A stretch of DNA of 64,000 nucleotides from Bradyrhizobium sp. ISRA430 (GTDB lineage Bacteria > Pseudomonadota > Alphaproteobacteria > Rhizobiales > Xanthobacteraceae), in assembly GCF_029909975.1 (NCBI RefSeq), contig NZ_CP094516.1, positions 3,596,001-3,660,000 on the forward strand. Direction: 5' to 3'. Below, piece after piece: positions 10,688 through 22,627 of this stretch. The stretch's first letter is position 1; each line of letters begins with the position of its first letter. Made by a program: the position numbers and the translations under genes. Under the pieces are notes generated by a model. The model searched no databases and was not told the origin of the DNA. It saw nothing but the letters and a program-made list of their open reading frames with translations.

Positions 10688-12766
10688 ATGCGCCTGACCG
10701 CCGGATCGTCCGCACGCCTCGGTGCAAGCTGGGACGGACGCGGCACCAATTTCGCGCTGTTCTCCGCCAACGCGCAGAAGGTCGAGCTGTGCCTGTTTGA
10801 CAGCCAGGGCCGCCGCGAGCTCGAGCGCATCGAATTGCCAGAACGCACCGAGGACGTCTGGCACGGCTATCTCAATGACGTTTCGCCGGGCCAGCTCTAC
10901 GGCTATCGCGTGCACGGACCCTACGAGCCCGAGCACGGCCACCGCTTCAACGCCAACAAGCTGCTGCTCGACCCCTATGCCAAGCGGCTCGCCGGACGCC
11001 TGGTCTGGAGCGACGCGCATTTCGCCTACCGCACCGGCAGCCCGCGCTGGGACCTGTCCTTCGACCGCCGCGACAACGCGCGCGGCATGCCCAAGGCGGT
11101 CGTAGTCGACGAGACCTTTAACTGGGGCCGTCGCGAGAGCAGGCCTCACATCGCCTGGGAAGACACCGTCATCTACGAGGCTCACGTCAAAGGCCTGACG
11201 CAGAAGCGCGACGACGTGCCGCCGAACCTGCGCGGTACCTATGGCGGCCTGTCGTCGCCCGCGATGATCGAGCACTTGAAGCGGCTCGGCGTCACCACGG
11301 TCGAGTTGCTGCCGATCCACAGCTTCGTCGACGATCGTATCCTGGTGGAGAAGAAGCTCGCCAATTACTGGGGCTACAACACGCTGTCCTTCTTCGCGCC
11401 CGAGTCCCGCTACGCCCAGGACAATGCGCTCGACTCCTTCCGCACCACGGTCGCGCGCCTGCACGATGCCGGCATCGAGGTGATGCTCGACGTCGTCTAC
11501 AATCACACCGCGGAAGGCAATCATCTGGGGCCGACGCTGTGCTACCGCGGCATCGACAACGCCTCCTATTACTGGCTGAACCGCGAGAATCCGCGCTACT
11601 ACGACGACTTCACCGGCTGCGGCTCGTCGGTGAACATCACCCATCCGCGCGTACTTCAGATGGTGATGGATTCGCTGCGCTACTGGGTCGAGGTCTGCCA
11701 TGTCGACGGCTTCCGCTTCGACCTCGCCACCACGCTGGCGCGCGGCCCGAACGGCTATGATCGCGGCAGCTCGTTCCTGACCGCCATCCGGCAGGATCCG
11801 GTGCTAGCCACCGTCAAGCTCGTGGCCGAGCCCTGGGACCTCGGGCTCGGCGGCTACCAGGTCGGTGCATTCCCCTCGCAATGGTCGGAGTGGAACGACC
11901 GCTATCGCAGCGCCATGCGCCGCTACTGGAGTGGTGAAGGCAGCCTGATCGGCGACATCTCCAGCCGCATGACGGCGTCCTCCGACCTGTTCAACCACGA
12001 CGGACGGCGGCTGCGCGCCAGCATCAATCACATCACTGTCCACGACGGCTTCACGCTCGCCGACCTCTTCAGCTACAATGAGAAGCACAACGAGGCCAAT
12101 GGCGAGGACAATCGCGACGGCTCCAACGACAACCACAGCAACAATTGCGGTGTTGAAGGCCCGACCGACGATCCCAATATCCTCGGTCTGCGCCGCCAGC
12201 TCCGCAAGAACGTGCTGGCCTGCCTGATGTTGGCGCAGGGCGTGCCGCTGATCCTCGCCGGCGACGAGGTCGGCAACTCGCAATCCGGTAACAACAACGC
12301 CTATTGCCAGGACAACGAGATCGGCTGGATCGGCTGGGACAATCTCGGCAAGGAAGGCGAGGACATGGTCGATTTCGTCGCCCATCTTGCCGAAATCCGC
12401 CGGCGCTTCTCGCAGCTCCGCAGCCACCGCTGGCTCGATGGCCGTCCCACGGAGGGCTCATCCTATGGGGTCTTGTGGCTCACCCCGGCCGGCGAGGAGA
12501 TGAAGGAGAGCGACTGGAATTTCCCCGAAGGGCGCTTCCTCTCTTATGTGATGGGGCCGATGGAACCGGGCGGGCCTGCGATCTTTATTGTCCTGAACGC
12601 CGCGCCCGAAGAGATCGCATTCAAGTTGCCCAAGATGACCGAACACAAGAGCTGGCAGCAGATCCTGAACACGACTGAGGCCAAGCTGAACACGATCGAA
12701 TTCCAGCCCGGAAGCGACAGTAAGGCGCCGCCGCGCTCCGTGGTCGCCTTCGCGGGCGCGCTATGA
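10688..12766 (+). CDS. glgX: Glycogen debranching enzyme (isoamylase type)
   Basis: GH13_11 enzyme of 692 residues that hydrolyses alpha-1,6 branches of glycogen. It begins with a CBM48-like domain (GASWDGRGTNFALFSANAQK) followed by the catalytic barrel. Catalytic residues seen are D345 in DGFRFDLATTLAR, E381 in LVAEPWDLGLGGYQVG and D453 in ITVHDGFTLADLFSYNEKHN, the last followed by the NGEDNRDG stretch typical of GlgX/TreX. The stop overlaps the treZ start as ATGA. In this operon it would supply linear chains to TreY, as TreX does in archaea and actinobacteria. Length and motifs are ordinary. Confidence 0.95.
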   Translation: MRLTAGSSARLGASWDGRGTNFALFSANAQKVELCLFDSQGRRELERIELPERTEDVWHGYLNDVSPGQLYGYRVHGPYEPEHGHRFNANKLLLDPYAKRLAGRLVWSDAHFAYRTGSPRWDLSFDRRDNARGMPKAVVVDETFNWGRRESRPHIAWEDTVIYEAHVKGLTQKRDDVPPNLRGTYGGLSSPAMIEHLKRLGVTTVELLPIHSFVDDRILVEKKLANYWGYNTLSFFAPESRYAQDNALDSFRTTVARLHDAGIEVMLDVVYNHTAEGNHLGPTLCYRGIDNASYYWLNRENPRYYDDFTGCGSSVNITHPRVLQMVMDSLRYWVEVCHVDGFRFDLATTLARGPNGYDRGSSFLTAIRQDPVLATVKLVAEPWDLGLGGYQVGAFPSQWSEWNDRYRSAMRRYWSGEGSLIGDISSRMTASSDLFNHDGRRLRASINHITVHDGFTLADLFSYNEKHNEANGEDNRDGSNDNHSNNCGVEGPTDDPNILGLRRQLRKNVLACLMLAQGVPLILAGDEVGNSQSGNNNAYCQDNEIGWIGWDNLGKEGEDMVDFVAHLAEIRRRFSQLRSHRWLDGRPTEGSSYGVLWLTPAGEEMKESDWNFPEGRFLSYVMGPMEPGGPAIFIVLNAAPEEIAFKLPKMTEHKSWQQILNTTEAKLNTIEFQPGSDSKAPPRSVVAFAGAL

Positions 12767-14517
12767 GGCCCTCCTTCGGTGCAAGATCGACCAAAGACGG
12801 CGTGTCGTTCCGGCTCTGGGCGCCCGCCGCCAGACGCGTCGACCTCCTGCTCGACCGCCGACATGCCATGCGCCGGCGCGACGACGGCTGGTACGTGGCC
12901 GAGGTCCACGGCCTGACGGCCGGCAGCCGCTACAAATTCAGGATCGACGACGAGATCGACGTGCCCGATCCGGCCTCGGCCTTCCAGCCCGAGGACGTGT
13001 TCGGCCCGAGTGAGGTGATCGATCACGCAAGCTTCGCCTGGCGCGCAGATGCTTGGCGCGGCCGCCCTTGGGAAGAGACGGTCCTGATCGAGACCCATGT
13101 CGGCACCTTCACGCCGCGAGGCACTTACCGTGCCATGATCGACAAGCTCGATCATCTGGCCGGCACCGGCGTCACCGCGCTGGAGTTGATGCCGCTGGCC
13201 GATTTCGCCGGCCGCCGGGGCTGGGGCTACGACGGCGTGCTCTGGTACGCGCCCGACAGCGCCTACGGCCGCCCCGAAGACCTGAAGACGCTGATCGACG
13301 AGGCGCATCTGCGCGGCCTCATGGTGTTTCTCGATGTCGTCTATAATCACTTCGGCCCCGAGGGAAATTACCTCAGCCGCTACGCGCCGACCTTCTTCAC
13401 GGACGCGCACACGCCCTGGGGCAGCACGATCGACTATCGCGTGCCGCAGGTGCGGGCCTTCGCGGTCGAGAATGCGCTCGCCTGGCTCAGCGACTACCGT
13501 TTCGACGGCCTGAGGCTGGACGCCGCCAACCACATCATGGCGCTTCCCGGCGAGTCGTCGATGCTGCACGATCTCAGCGTCGCCACCGGCGAGCTCGCCA
13601 AGGCGACGGGGCGGCACATCCATCTCGTGCTGGAGAACGGCGACAACCGCGCGAGCCTGCTCGACGCCGCGCAGGAGCCGCCCAACGGCAAGTATCGCGC
13701 GCAGTGGAACGACGACTATCACCACGTCTGGCATGTGATGTTGACGGGGGAGCTCGCCGGCTACTACGCCGACTATCAGACGCCGCGCCTCGATCTTGCG
13801 CGCGCGCTGGCCTCGGGCTTCGTCTATCAGGGCGAGATCTCCGAATTCTGGGGCAACAAGCCGCGCGGCGAGCCGAGCGGCGCGCTGCCGCTGGCGACCT
13901 TCGTCAATTTCCTCCAGAACCATGACCAGATCGGCAACCGCCCGCTCGGCGACCGGCTCGAGAGCCTGGCATCGCCGCAAAAGGTCGAGGCCGCGCTCGC
14001 CGTCACGCTTCTCGCTCCCATGATACCAATGCTGTTCATGGGCGAGGAATGGGGCTCGACGGTGCCCTTCCCGTTCTTCTGCGATTTCCAGGGCGGGCTT
14101 GCAGATGCCGTGCGCAAGGGACGTCGGCAGGAATATGCCTGGGCTTACGAAAAATATGGCGACGAGGTCCCAGACCCGCTCGACCCAGCAACGCCGCAAT
14201 CGGCCGTGCTCGACTGGACGTCGCGCACGCCCGAGCAGCAGGCACGACTGGCTCTGGTGCGGGAGCTGCTCGCGCTTCGCCGCAGGGAGATCGCACCACG
14301 GCTGAAGGGCGCGGTCTTCGGCAACGCCGAGACCACCGACAATGGTCTTTTGACCGCACATTGGCGCATGGGGGACGGCGCGATGCTGCGCCTCACCGCC
14401 AATCTCTCGGACCACGAGATCACGCATTCCAGCGAGAGCGCAGGCACACCGATCTGGGGCAGTGCAGCCGGCGACCGCCTCCCGCCCTGGGCAGTGCACT
14501 GGCGTCTCGGAGGTTAG
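12763..14517 (+). CDS. treZ: Malto-oligosyltrehalose trehalohydrolase
   Basis: 584-residue GH13_10 enzyme that releases trehalose from maltooligosyl-trehalose, the second step of the TreY/TreZ route. The N-terminal domain begins FGARSTKDGVSFRLWAPAAR; the barrel has WGYDGVLWYAPDSAYG, nucleophile D253 in FDGLRLDAANHIM, acid/base E291 in HLVLENGDNRAS, and the conserved QNHDQIGNRPLGDRL. The ATG overlaps the glgX stop (ATGA), and treY starts one base after the TAG. The tail (SAAGDRLPPWAVHWRL) is normal. Cytoplasmic; no signal sequence. Confidence 0.95.
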   Translation: MRPSFGARSTKDGVSFRLWAPAARRVDLLLDRRHAMRRRDDGWYVAEVHGLTAGSRYKFRIDDEIDVPDPASAFQPEDVFGPSEVIDHASFAWRADAWRGRPWEETVLIETHVGTFTPRGTYRAMIDKLDHLAGTGVTALELMPLADFAGRRGWGYDGVLWYAPDSAYGRPEDLKTLIDEAHLRGLMVFLDVVYNHFGPEGNYLSRYAPTFFTDAHTPWGSTIDYRVPQVRAFAVENALAWLSDYRFDGLRLDAANHIMALPGESSMLHDLSVATGELAKATGRHIHLVLENGDNRASLLDAAQEPPNGKYRAQWNDDYHHVWHVMLTGELAGYYADYQTPRLDLARALASGFVYQGEISEFWGNKPRGEPSGALPLATFVNFLQNHDQIGNRPLGDRLESLASPQKVEAALAVTLLAPMIPMLFMGEEWGSTVPFPFFCDFQGGLADAVRKGRRQEYAWAYEKYGDEVPDPLDPATPQSAVLDWTSRTPEQQARLALVRELLALRRREIAPRLKGAVFGNAETTDNGLLTAHWRMGDGAMLRLTANLSDHEITHSSESAGTPIWGSAAGDRLPPWAVHWRLGG

Positions 14518-14518
14518 C

Positions 14519-17302
<2,784 letters not shown>

Positions 17303-17305
17303 ACT

Positions 17306-17623
17306 CTATCTTTTGTCGTCCTTGGTCAACAGCAATTGTCCGCGCTTGCGGATGGTGGCCTGCGCCATCTCGGCGAAGCGCTGCAACAGCCATGGCAGCA
17401 CCACCTCGACCCGGACATGATCGTCGGCAACGTCGATCTGGCCGCTCGCGATCTGCCCAAGCGCGCGAACGCGGAAGTTCATGCTGTCCCCGCTCCAGCG
17501 CTCTTCTTCGACCTGCATCACGGGAATGCTGGCCGCCGCACGACCGAGTCCGGATTTGAGCCGGCGCACCGCCTCCTCGCGGCCGAGACGGTGCGGAATT
17601 GAAACGACAAACGGTGCTGACAT
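17306..17623 (-). CDS. Polyhydroxyalkanoic acid system family protein
   Basis: 105 residues matching the PHA_gran_rgn family (small proteins encoded with polyhydroxyalkanoate genes and found on granules). It has the family start FVVSIPHRLGREEAVRRLKSGL, the central W-G sequence with FRVRALGQIASGQIDV, and VEVVLPWLLQRFAEMAQATI near the end. Such proteins are small and cytoplasmic or granule-associated; their biochemical role is not settled. It stands alone, convergent with treY, with no PHA synthase gene in the window. The link to carbon storage fits the glycogen genes next door, but this is only context. Confidence 0.82.
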   Translation of the reverse strand: MSAPFVVSIPHRLGREEAVRRLKSGLGRAAASIPVMQVEEERWSGDSMNFRVRALGQIASGQIDVADDHVRVEVVLPWLLQRFAEMAQATIRKRGQLLLTKDDKR

Positions 17624-17717
17624 GGTCCGCCCCGCGCTGAATGATCCTCACGTAGTCATGCCGACCGAAACGGCAAAGGTTCCAAGGAAATCGGCTCTGC
17701 GATCGCGTTTCACAACC

Positions 17718-17742
17718 GGAACGAACAAACTTGCGGCAAGTT
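17718..17742 (+). promoter_or_regulatory. Candidate EcfG-type promoter upstream of the DUF3309 peptide
   Basis: GGAAC at 17718-17722 is followed after exactly 16 bases by AGTT at 17739-17742, fitting GGAAC-N16-nGTT. It would give a transcript starting about 50 bases before the ATG at 17804. Match by eye only. Confidence 0.45.
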
Positions 17743-17803
17743 GCCCCCAGCGGAGGACAAGTGCAAGCGACCCTTTTTGACCAAGGGCTGGAGGAGATTT
17801 GGC

Positions 17804-17968
17804 ATGACGATCGGTACGATCATTCTGATCATTTTGATCATCGCCCTGCTCGGCGGCTTCAGCGGCATCGGCGGCGGCCCGTTCTACGGCACCGGCTATT
17901 ACGGCGGCGGCGGCCTTGGGCTTATCATCGTCATCCTGCTGATACTGCTTTTGCTGGGACGAATCTAG
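17804..17968 (+). CDS. DUF3309 family small membrane protein
   Basis: 54 residues: a hydrophobic N-terminal segment (MTIGTIILIILIIALLGG), a Gly/Tyr/Pro-rich linker (FYGTGYYGGGGLG) and a second hydrophobic segment ending LLILLLLGRI. This two-helix pattern with the LLGRI end is typical of DUF3309. The ATG at 17804 has GGAGGAG about 7 bases before it, so I prefer it to a longer frame starting at 17741. Function unknown. The upstream stress-type promoter motif suggests induction in the general stress response. A hairpin follows the stop and may end the transcript. Confidence 0.8.
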   Translation: MTIGTIILIILIIALLGGFSGIGGGPFYGTGYYGGGGLGLIIVILLILLLLGRI

Positions 17969-17983
17969 CCGCACACATGATCT

Positions 17984-18018
17984 CGTAGGGTGGGTTACGC
18001 TTCGCTAACCCACCTACG
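17984..18018. repeat. REP-like palindrome
   Basis: Near-perfect inverted repeat: CGTAGG(G)TGGGTTA and TAACCCACCTACG around a short CGCTTCGC loop. It lies between the DUF3309 gene and the end of ligD. Palindromes with this TGGGTTA core are scattered between genes in many proteobacteria. It may act as a bidirectional terminator, but there is no T-run. Confidence 0.75.
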
Positions 18019-18059
18019 AATTTCGCAAATACAACGCGAAGGGTGCTGTGCGGCGAGCC

Positions 18060-20753
18060 CTACTTCACCTTCGCCGTCAGCTTCTTCATCGCCGCCTTGA
18101 TCGACGTCGCCGCATCCTCGTATCCCTCCCATGCTTTCGAGCGCGCGAGCAAGCCAGGGACGGTGCGCAGCGTATATCGCTTCGGATCAAGATCGCTCTT
18201 CACCTGCGCCCAGGTCAGCGGCATCGAGACCGTGGCACCCGCGCGCGCACGCGGCGACAGCGGAGCCACTGCCGTCGACATGCGGTCATTGCGCAGGTAG
18301 TCGAGGAAGATCTTTCCATTGCGCAGCTTCTTCGACATATTGAGCAGGTAGCGCTCGGGATCGTTGTCGGCCATCCACCGGCAGATCCCTTGCGCGAAGG
18401 CCTTGGCCTCCTTCCAGCTCACCTTGTCGCGCGCGCCGTGCAGCAGCGGCACCACCACATGCAGGCCCTTGCCGCCGGTGGTCTTGCAAAAACTCTCCAT
18501 GCCGACATCGGCAAGCCGCTGCCGCATCTCCTTTGCCGCCGCGACGACGCCGGCGAAATCGACATCCGGCGCCGGATCGAGATCGAACACCAGACGGCCG
18601 GGCGTGTCATAAGCGTAAGGCGCGCAATTCCAGGGATGCAGCTCGACGCCCCCGATCTGCGCCACGGCCGCGAGCCCCTCGATGCGATCGATCTGCAAAT
18701 ACGGCTTGCGATCGCCGGAGACCTTTGCGAGCTCCAGCAGGTTCGAGGTCCCCTGCATGGCGTGGCGCTGGAAGAAGGACTCGCCCTTGATGCCATCGGG
18801 CGCCCGGATCAGGGAGCACGGCCGTCCCTTCAGATGCACGATCATCCACTCGCCGACGGCTTCGAGATAGCGCGCGAGGTCCAGCTTGGTGACCGGCTCG
18901 CCATCGCCGTCGTCGGGCCAGAGCTCCTTGTCCGGCTTGGAGATGACGACACCCATGACCTCGGCATTCTCTGCGGCCGGCTTCGACCGGACGCCGGATG
19001 TCGTCTTGGCGCGCGACTTCTTCCGTGCGCCGGGAGACGGCTCCGCCAGCTCTGTATCGACAGGGGTTTCGGCCTCGACCTCCTCGGCCGGCTTATCCTG
19101 CCGCAGGCCCTTGAACGCCGCCTGGCGGATGTTGCCGTCGGCGGTGAAGCCGGCAAACTCGATCTCGGCGACGAGCTCCGGCTTCAGCCAGTGCACGTCG
19201 CGACTCTTCTTCGGCGCGTTCTTGCCGCCGAAGGGACTCTCGTTAGAGGTCACCTCCTTGAGGAGCGGCATGATGCGCTTGACCTTGTCGGCGCCGAAGC
19301 CTGTGCCGACGATGCCGACAAAGGCGAGGTGATCACCACGATGCACGCCCGCCATCAGCGAGCGGAATTTGCCGTTCGTGGTCTTGTAGCCGCCGATCAC
19401 GACCTCATGGCCGGCGCGGCATTTCGACTTGGTCCAGCTCTCGGTACGGCCGGAGCGATAGGGTGCGTCGAGCCTCTTCGACACCACGCCTTCGAGCTCG
19501 AGCTTGCAGGCGGACCGCAGCACCGCGTCGCCCCCGCTCTCGAAATGCTCGACGAAGCGGATCTGTCCCGACTTCCTCTTGCGCGCCCCCAACAGCTCCT
19601 TGAGGCGGGCCTTGCGCTCGCCAAGCGGCAGCCGGCGAAAATCGAGCCCTTCTGCGAACAGGAGATCGAAGACGAAGAAGATGAGATCACCGGTCTTGCC
19701 GTCCGACAGCGCCGCCTGAAGCGAGGAGAAGTTCGGAGCGCCATTGTGGTCGAGCGCGACGATCTCGCCGTCGATCATCACGTCCGGCAGCGCACCGGCC
19801 TCCTTGACGATCGAGGTGAACTTGTCGCTCCAGTCCAGGCCCTTGCGGGTCTTCAGCGTCGCCTTGCCGTCCTCGACCCGAAGCTGCACGCGATAGCCGT
19901 CGAACTTGATCTCGTGACACCAGCCTTCGCCGGCCGCCGGACGCTCGACCGGCGTGCAGAGCTGCGGCGCGACGAAGTCCGGCATCTCCGAAACTTTCCT
20001 GACGTCCGCCGTCGTCGCCTTCCTTGCAGCCTTGCCACCTTTCAACGCCGTGCGGGGCGCCGGTTTGACGGTACGCCCCCTGGTTTCTTCGGCACGGTTG
20101 GAGTGCCACACCGCATCAGCCTTGCCTTTTGCGACCTTTGCGCCCTTTGCCAGCATGAACGGCTTGGGCGCGCGGCCCTTGCCTTCCGCAATCTGCTCCA
20201 TGGCGCGCCCGGAAGCGACCGACTTGTCCTCGTCGAGGATGTCGTTGTCGGCACCCTCGCGGACATATTCGTCGCGGTGCTTGATCAGCAGCCAGTTGGT
20301 GCGCTTTCCGCCGGTGCGATCGTTGCGCATGCGCACGAGAACCCAGCTCCCGTGCAGCTTGTCACCGTGCAGGGTGAATTTAAGGTCGCCCTTCTTGAAG
20401 CCGCCCTCGGGATCTTCGGATTCCCAATAGCCGCGGTCCCACAGCATGACCGTCCCGCCGCCATACTGGCCTTCCGGAATCGTGCCTTCGAAATCGCCAT
20501 AGTCGAGCGGGTGATCCTCGACCTCGACCGCCAGCCGCTTGTCGTGGGGATCGAGCGATGGTCCCTTGGTCACCGCCCAGGACTTGAAGACGCCGTCGAA
20601 TTCGAGACGAAAGTCGTAGTGCAGCCGCGTCGCATCGTGCTTCTGGATCACGAACCGCCGTTGCTTCGACGGCGCGACCGCCGTTTCACCCGACGGCTCC
20701 GGCGTGATCTCGAAATCCCGTTTCTTTCGGTAGGTGGAAAGGTTTCTCAGCAC
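18060..20753 (-). CDS. ligD: ATP-dependent DNA ligase D (phosphoesterase-ligase-polymerase)
   Basis: About 897 residues, the multifunctional NHEJ ligase in PE-LIG-POL order. The phosphoesterase part has [17 protein letters not shown] and [20 protein letters not shown]. The ligase core has the nucleotidyl Lys283 in EIKFDGYRV and [10 protein letters not shown] linker near 580-610 is rich in Lys/Ala/Glu. The primase-polymerase part starts [10 protein letters not shown] and has [13 protein letters not shown]. The same frame is open to an ATG at 20831, but I prefer GTG at 20753 because homologues start near STYRKKRDF and because a candidate promoter lies across 20820-20844. It works with Ku, encoded divergently next to it, to repair double-strand breaks. 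Confidence 0.92.
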   Translation of the reverse strand: MLRNLSTYRKKRDFEITPEPSGETAVAPSKQRRFVIQKHDATRLHYDFRLEFDGVFKSWAVTKGPSLDPHDKRLAVEVEDHPLDYGDFEGTIPEGQYGGGTVMLWDRGYWESEDPEGGFKKGDLKFTLHGDKLHGSWVLVRMRNDRTGGKRTNWLLIKHRDEYVREGADNDILDEDKSVASGRAMEQIAEGKGRAPKPFMLAKGAKVAKGKADAVWHSNRAEETRGRTVKPAPRTALKGGKAARKATTADVRKVSEMPDFVAPQLCTPVERPAAGEGWCHEIKFDGYRVQLRVEDGKATLKTRKGLDWSDKFTSIVKEAGALPDVMIDGEIVALDHNGAPNFSSLQAALSDGKTGDLIFFVFDLLFAEGLDFRRLPLGERKARLKELLGARKRKSGQIRFVEHFESGGDAVLRSACKLELEGVVSKRLDAPYRSGRTESWTKSKCRAGHEVVIGGYKTTNGKFRSLMAGVHRGDHLAFVGIVGTGFGADKVKRIMPLLKEVTSNESPFGGKNAPKKSRDVHWLKPELVAEIEFAGFTADGNIRQAAFKGLRQDKPAEEVEAETPVDTELAEPSPGARKKSRAKTTSGVRSKPAAENAEVMGVVISKPDKELWPDDGDGEPVTKLDLARYLEAVGEWMIVHLKGRPCSLIRAPDGIKGESFFQRHAMQGTSNLLELAKVSGDRKPYLQIDRIEGLAAVAQIGGVELHPWNCAPYAYDTPGRLVFDLDPAPDVDFAGVVAAAKEMRQRLADVGMESFCKTTGGKGLHVVVPLLHGARDKVSWKEAKAFAQGICRWMADNDPERYLLNMSKKLRNGKIFLDYLRNDRMSTAVAPLSPRARAGATVSMPLTWAQVKSDLDPKRYTLRTVPGLLARSKAWEGYEDAATSIKAAMKKLTAKVK

Positions 20754-20811
20754 GACCTGTCCCGCATGTTTCTCAGGCGCATTCAAGCCTATCACGACCT
20801 GTGTCCCACCC

Positions 20812-20836
20812 GGAACCAAAACCCGAAGCACGGGTT
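20812..20836 (+). promoter_or_regulatory. Candidate EcfG-type promoter for ku
   Basis: GGAAC at 20812-20816, 16-base spacer, GGTT at 20833-20836, about 40 bases before the ku ATG. It fits the alphaproteobacterial general-stress sigma factor pattern and interleaves with an identical-pattern site on the other strand. Confidence 0.55.
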
Positions 20837-20844
20837 GGAGTTCC
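20820..20844 (-). promoter_or_regulatory. Candidate EcfG-type promoter for ligD
   Basis: On the minus strand GGAAC (20844-20840), 16-base spacer, GGTT (20823-20820). Together with the plus-strand site the region is a mirror: GGAAC..AAACCC..GGGTT..GTTCC. If used, ligD translation must begin below 20815, which favours the GTG at 20753. Confidence 0.55.
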
Positions 20845-20874
20845 GAAAAAGCCCTGAAAACGCCGGAGATTGGA

Positions 20875-21759
20875 ATGGCTCCCCGCGCCTACTGGAAAGG
20901 GTCGTTGAAACTGTCGCTGGTCAGTTGCCCAGTCGCGCTCTATCCGGCCGCGACTGCAGCCCAGAAGACGCGGTTTCACCTTATCAACCGGGAGACCGGA
21001 AACCGGCTCAAACAGCAGATGGTCGATGCCGAGACCGGCGACGTCGTCGAAAGCGATCAGAAAGGGCGCGGCTACGAGCTGCGCAAGGGCAAGTATGTCG
21101 AGATCGAGCCGGAGGAGCTCGAGGCGGTCCAGATCGAAAGCAATCACACCATCGACATCGAGAGTTTCGTGCCGAGCGACGAGATCGACCAGCGCTACCT
21201 CAACCATCCCTATTACATCGCGCCCGACGGCAAGGCCGCGATCGACGCGTTTGCCGTGATCCGCGACGCCATGGAGAATCAGGATCGCGTCGCGCTCGCC
21301 AAGATCGTGCTTACCAACCGCGAGCATGTCATGGCGATCGAGCCGCTCGGCAAGGGCCTGCTCGGCACCACGCTGCGCTACCCCTACGAGCTGCGCGACG
21401 AGGACCAGTTCTTTGACGACATCAAGAGCCCCAAGATCACCAAGGACATGGTCGAGCTCGCCGGCCACATCCTGCACACCAAGACCGCGCATTTCGACCC
21501 AAGCAAATTCAAGGACGAATACGAGGACGCATTGAAGGCGTTGGTGAAGCGGAAGGCCGCGGGCAAGAAGATCGAACTTCCAGAGCCCGAGGAGCGGCCG
21601 AGCAACGTCGTGAGCCTCATGGATGCGCTGAAGCAGAGCTTGAAGGGGCGCGGTGGAGGACGGACGAGAGCCAAGTCCCATGCACGCCGCACCACCGGAC
21701 GGCATCGCAGCGCGAAGAAAGCGCACCGATCCACGGCCAGGCATCGCAAGGCGAGCTGA
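20875..21759 (+). CDS. ku: Non-homologous end joining protein Ku
   Basis: 294 residues beginning [20 protein letters not shown], the standard bacterial Ku start, with the Ku beta-barrel core containing [20 protein letters not shown] and [21 protein letters not shown]. The C-terminal tail after about 250 is very basic (many Lys, Arg and His), as in Ku proteins with a DNA-binding extension. Ku binds double-strand ends as a homodimer and recruits LigD. The ATG at 20875 has GGAGATTGGA before it; a longer frame upstream overlaps the ligD promoter and is unlikely. Divergent from ligD with a shared promoter region. Confidence 0.95.
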   Translation: MAPRAYWKGSLKLSLVSCPVALYPAATAAQKTRFHLINRETGNRLKQQMVDAETGDVVESDQKGRGYELRKGKYVEIEPEELEAVQIESNHTIDIESFVPSDEIDQRYLNHPYYIAPDGKAAIDAFAVIRDAMENQDRVALAKIVLTNREHVMAIEPLGKGLLGTTLRYPYELRDEDQFFDDIKSPKITKDMVELAGHILHTKTAHFDPSKFKDEYEDALKALVKRKAAGKKIELPEPEERPSNVVSLMDALKQSLKGRGGGRTRAKSHARRTTGRHRSAKKAHRSTARHRKAS

Positions 21760-21765
21760 TAGAAT

Positions 21766-21845
21766 CGTCATTGCGAGCGCAGCGAAGCAATCCAGAATCG
21801 TTCCGCGGAGGGACTCTGGATTACTTCGCTGCGCTCGCAATGACG
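21766..21845. repeat. REP-like long palindrome, family A, copy 1
   Basis: Long inverted repeat: left arm CGTCATTGCGAGCGCAGCGA plus AGCAATCCAGA, right arm TCTGGATTACTTCGCTGCG plus CTCGCAATGACG, with about 16 bases between. It sits directly after ku. A second copy lies at 26098-26184. No ORF; likely a dispersed intergenic palindrome (REP/MITE-like). Confidence 0.85.
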
Positions 21846-21881
21846 ATGTTGAAGGAGATTCGCGCTCCAACCTCAGTCGTC

Positions 21882-21905
21882 ATGCCCGAGGCTTGACCCG
21901 GGCAT
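21882..21905. repeat. REP-like short palindrome (ATGCCCG...CCGGGCAT)
   Basis: ATGCCCG and CCGGGCAT arms with the intervening AGGCTTGAC, preceded by GTC and followed by CCATG. This unit resembles palindromes scattered between genes in Bradyrhizobium and Rhodopseudomonas. It lies just beyond the end of kdpE and may help terminate the kdp transcript. Confidence 0.65.
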
Positions 21906-21937
21906 CCATGTCCATCCCCGCGCGGTGACGGCTCGCC

Positions 21938-22627
21938 TCAGTCCCCCGCCTTCAACCGATACCCGATCCCCGTCTCTGTCAGCACGTATTGCGGACGCTC
22001 CGGGTCGGCTTCGATCTTCTGCCGGAGCTGACGGACATAGACGCGCAGGTATTGTGCATCGGTCAGCTCGTCCCAGAGCTCCTTAAGGAGAAGGCGATGG
22101 GTGAGCACCTTGCCGGCGTGCTGGACCAGCACGCGCAGGAGGTCGTACTCCTTCGGTGACAGCTTCACCTCGCGCTCGCCCAGCTTGACGATGCGGCGCA
22201 CGAGATCGACGGAGAGATCGCCGGTGCGGAACACCGGGCGCTCGCCCTTGACCTGGAGCTGGTGGCGCAGCGCCGCACGCAGGCGCGCCAAGAGCTCGTC
22301 CATGCCGAACGGCTTCGTAAGGTAGTCATCGGCGCCGAGATCGAGCGCCTGCACCTTGCCGGCCTCGTCGCCGCGGCTCGACAGCACCACGATCGGAACG
22401 TCCTCATTGCGGGCGCGAATGGTGCGCAACAGCTCGTGGCCCTGGATGTCGGGCAGGCCGAGGTCGAGGATGATCAACGCCGGCCCTTCAGTGAGCTTTT
22501 CCAGCGCGATTTTCCCGTTCGATGCCTCCAATATCTCATAGCCCTGCGTCGCAAGCCCCATCCGCAGCAATTTACGGATCGGCGGCTCGTCGTCGATGAC
22601 CAGGACCTTGATCGAGGCAGCACTCAT
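21938..22627 (-). CDS. kdpE: Two-component response regulator KdpE
   Basis: 229-residue OmpR-type regulator. The receiver domain (1-120) has acidic residues at IDDEPP, phospho-acceptor D55 in LIILDLGLPD and Lys in LTKPF; the winged-helix DNA-binding domain starts near 135 (SPKEYDLLRVLVQHAGKVL ... YVRQLRQKIE ... ETGIGYRL). KdpE activates the kdpFABC genes when KdpD senses K+ limitation or osmotic stress. Its start overlaps the end of kdpD by 4 bases, giving translational coupling. Last gene of the leftward kdp transcript. Confidence 0.96.
   Translation of the reverse strand: MSAASIKVLVIDDEPPIRKLLRMGLATQGYEILEASNGKIALEKLTEGPALIILDLGLPDIQGHELLRTIRARNEDVPIVVLSSRGDEAGKVQALDLGADDYLTKPFGMDELLARLRAALRHQLQVKGERPVFRTGDLSVDLVRRIVKLGEREVKLSPKEYDLLRVLVQHAGKVLTHRLLLKELWDELTDAQYLRVYVRQLRQKIEADPERPQYVLTETGIGYRLKAGD

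Noticed and set aside
18048..21416. 1122-codon open frame on the plus strand opposite ligD and running into ku
   Set aside because: It is the antisense of ligD, whose domains are unmistakable; the translation is low-complexity, rich in Arg/His/Leu, as expected for a high-GC shadow frame.
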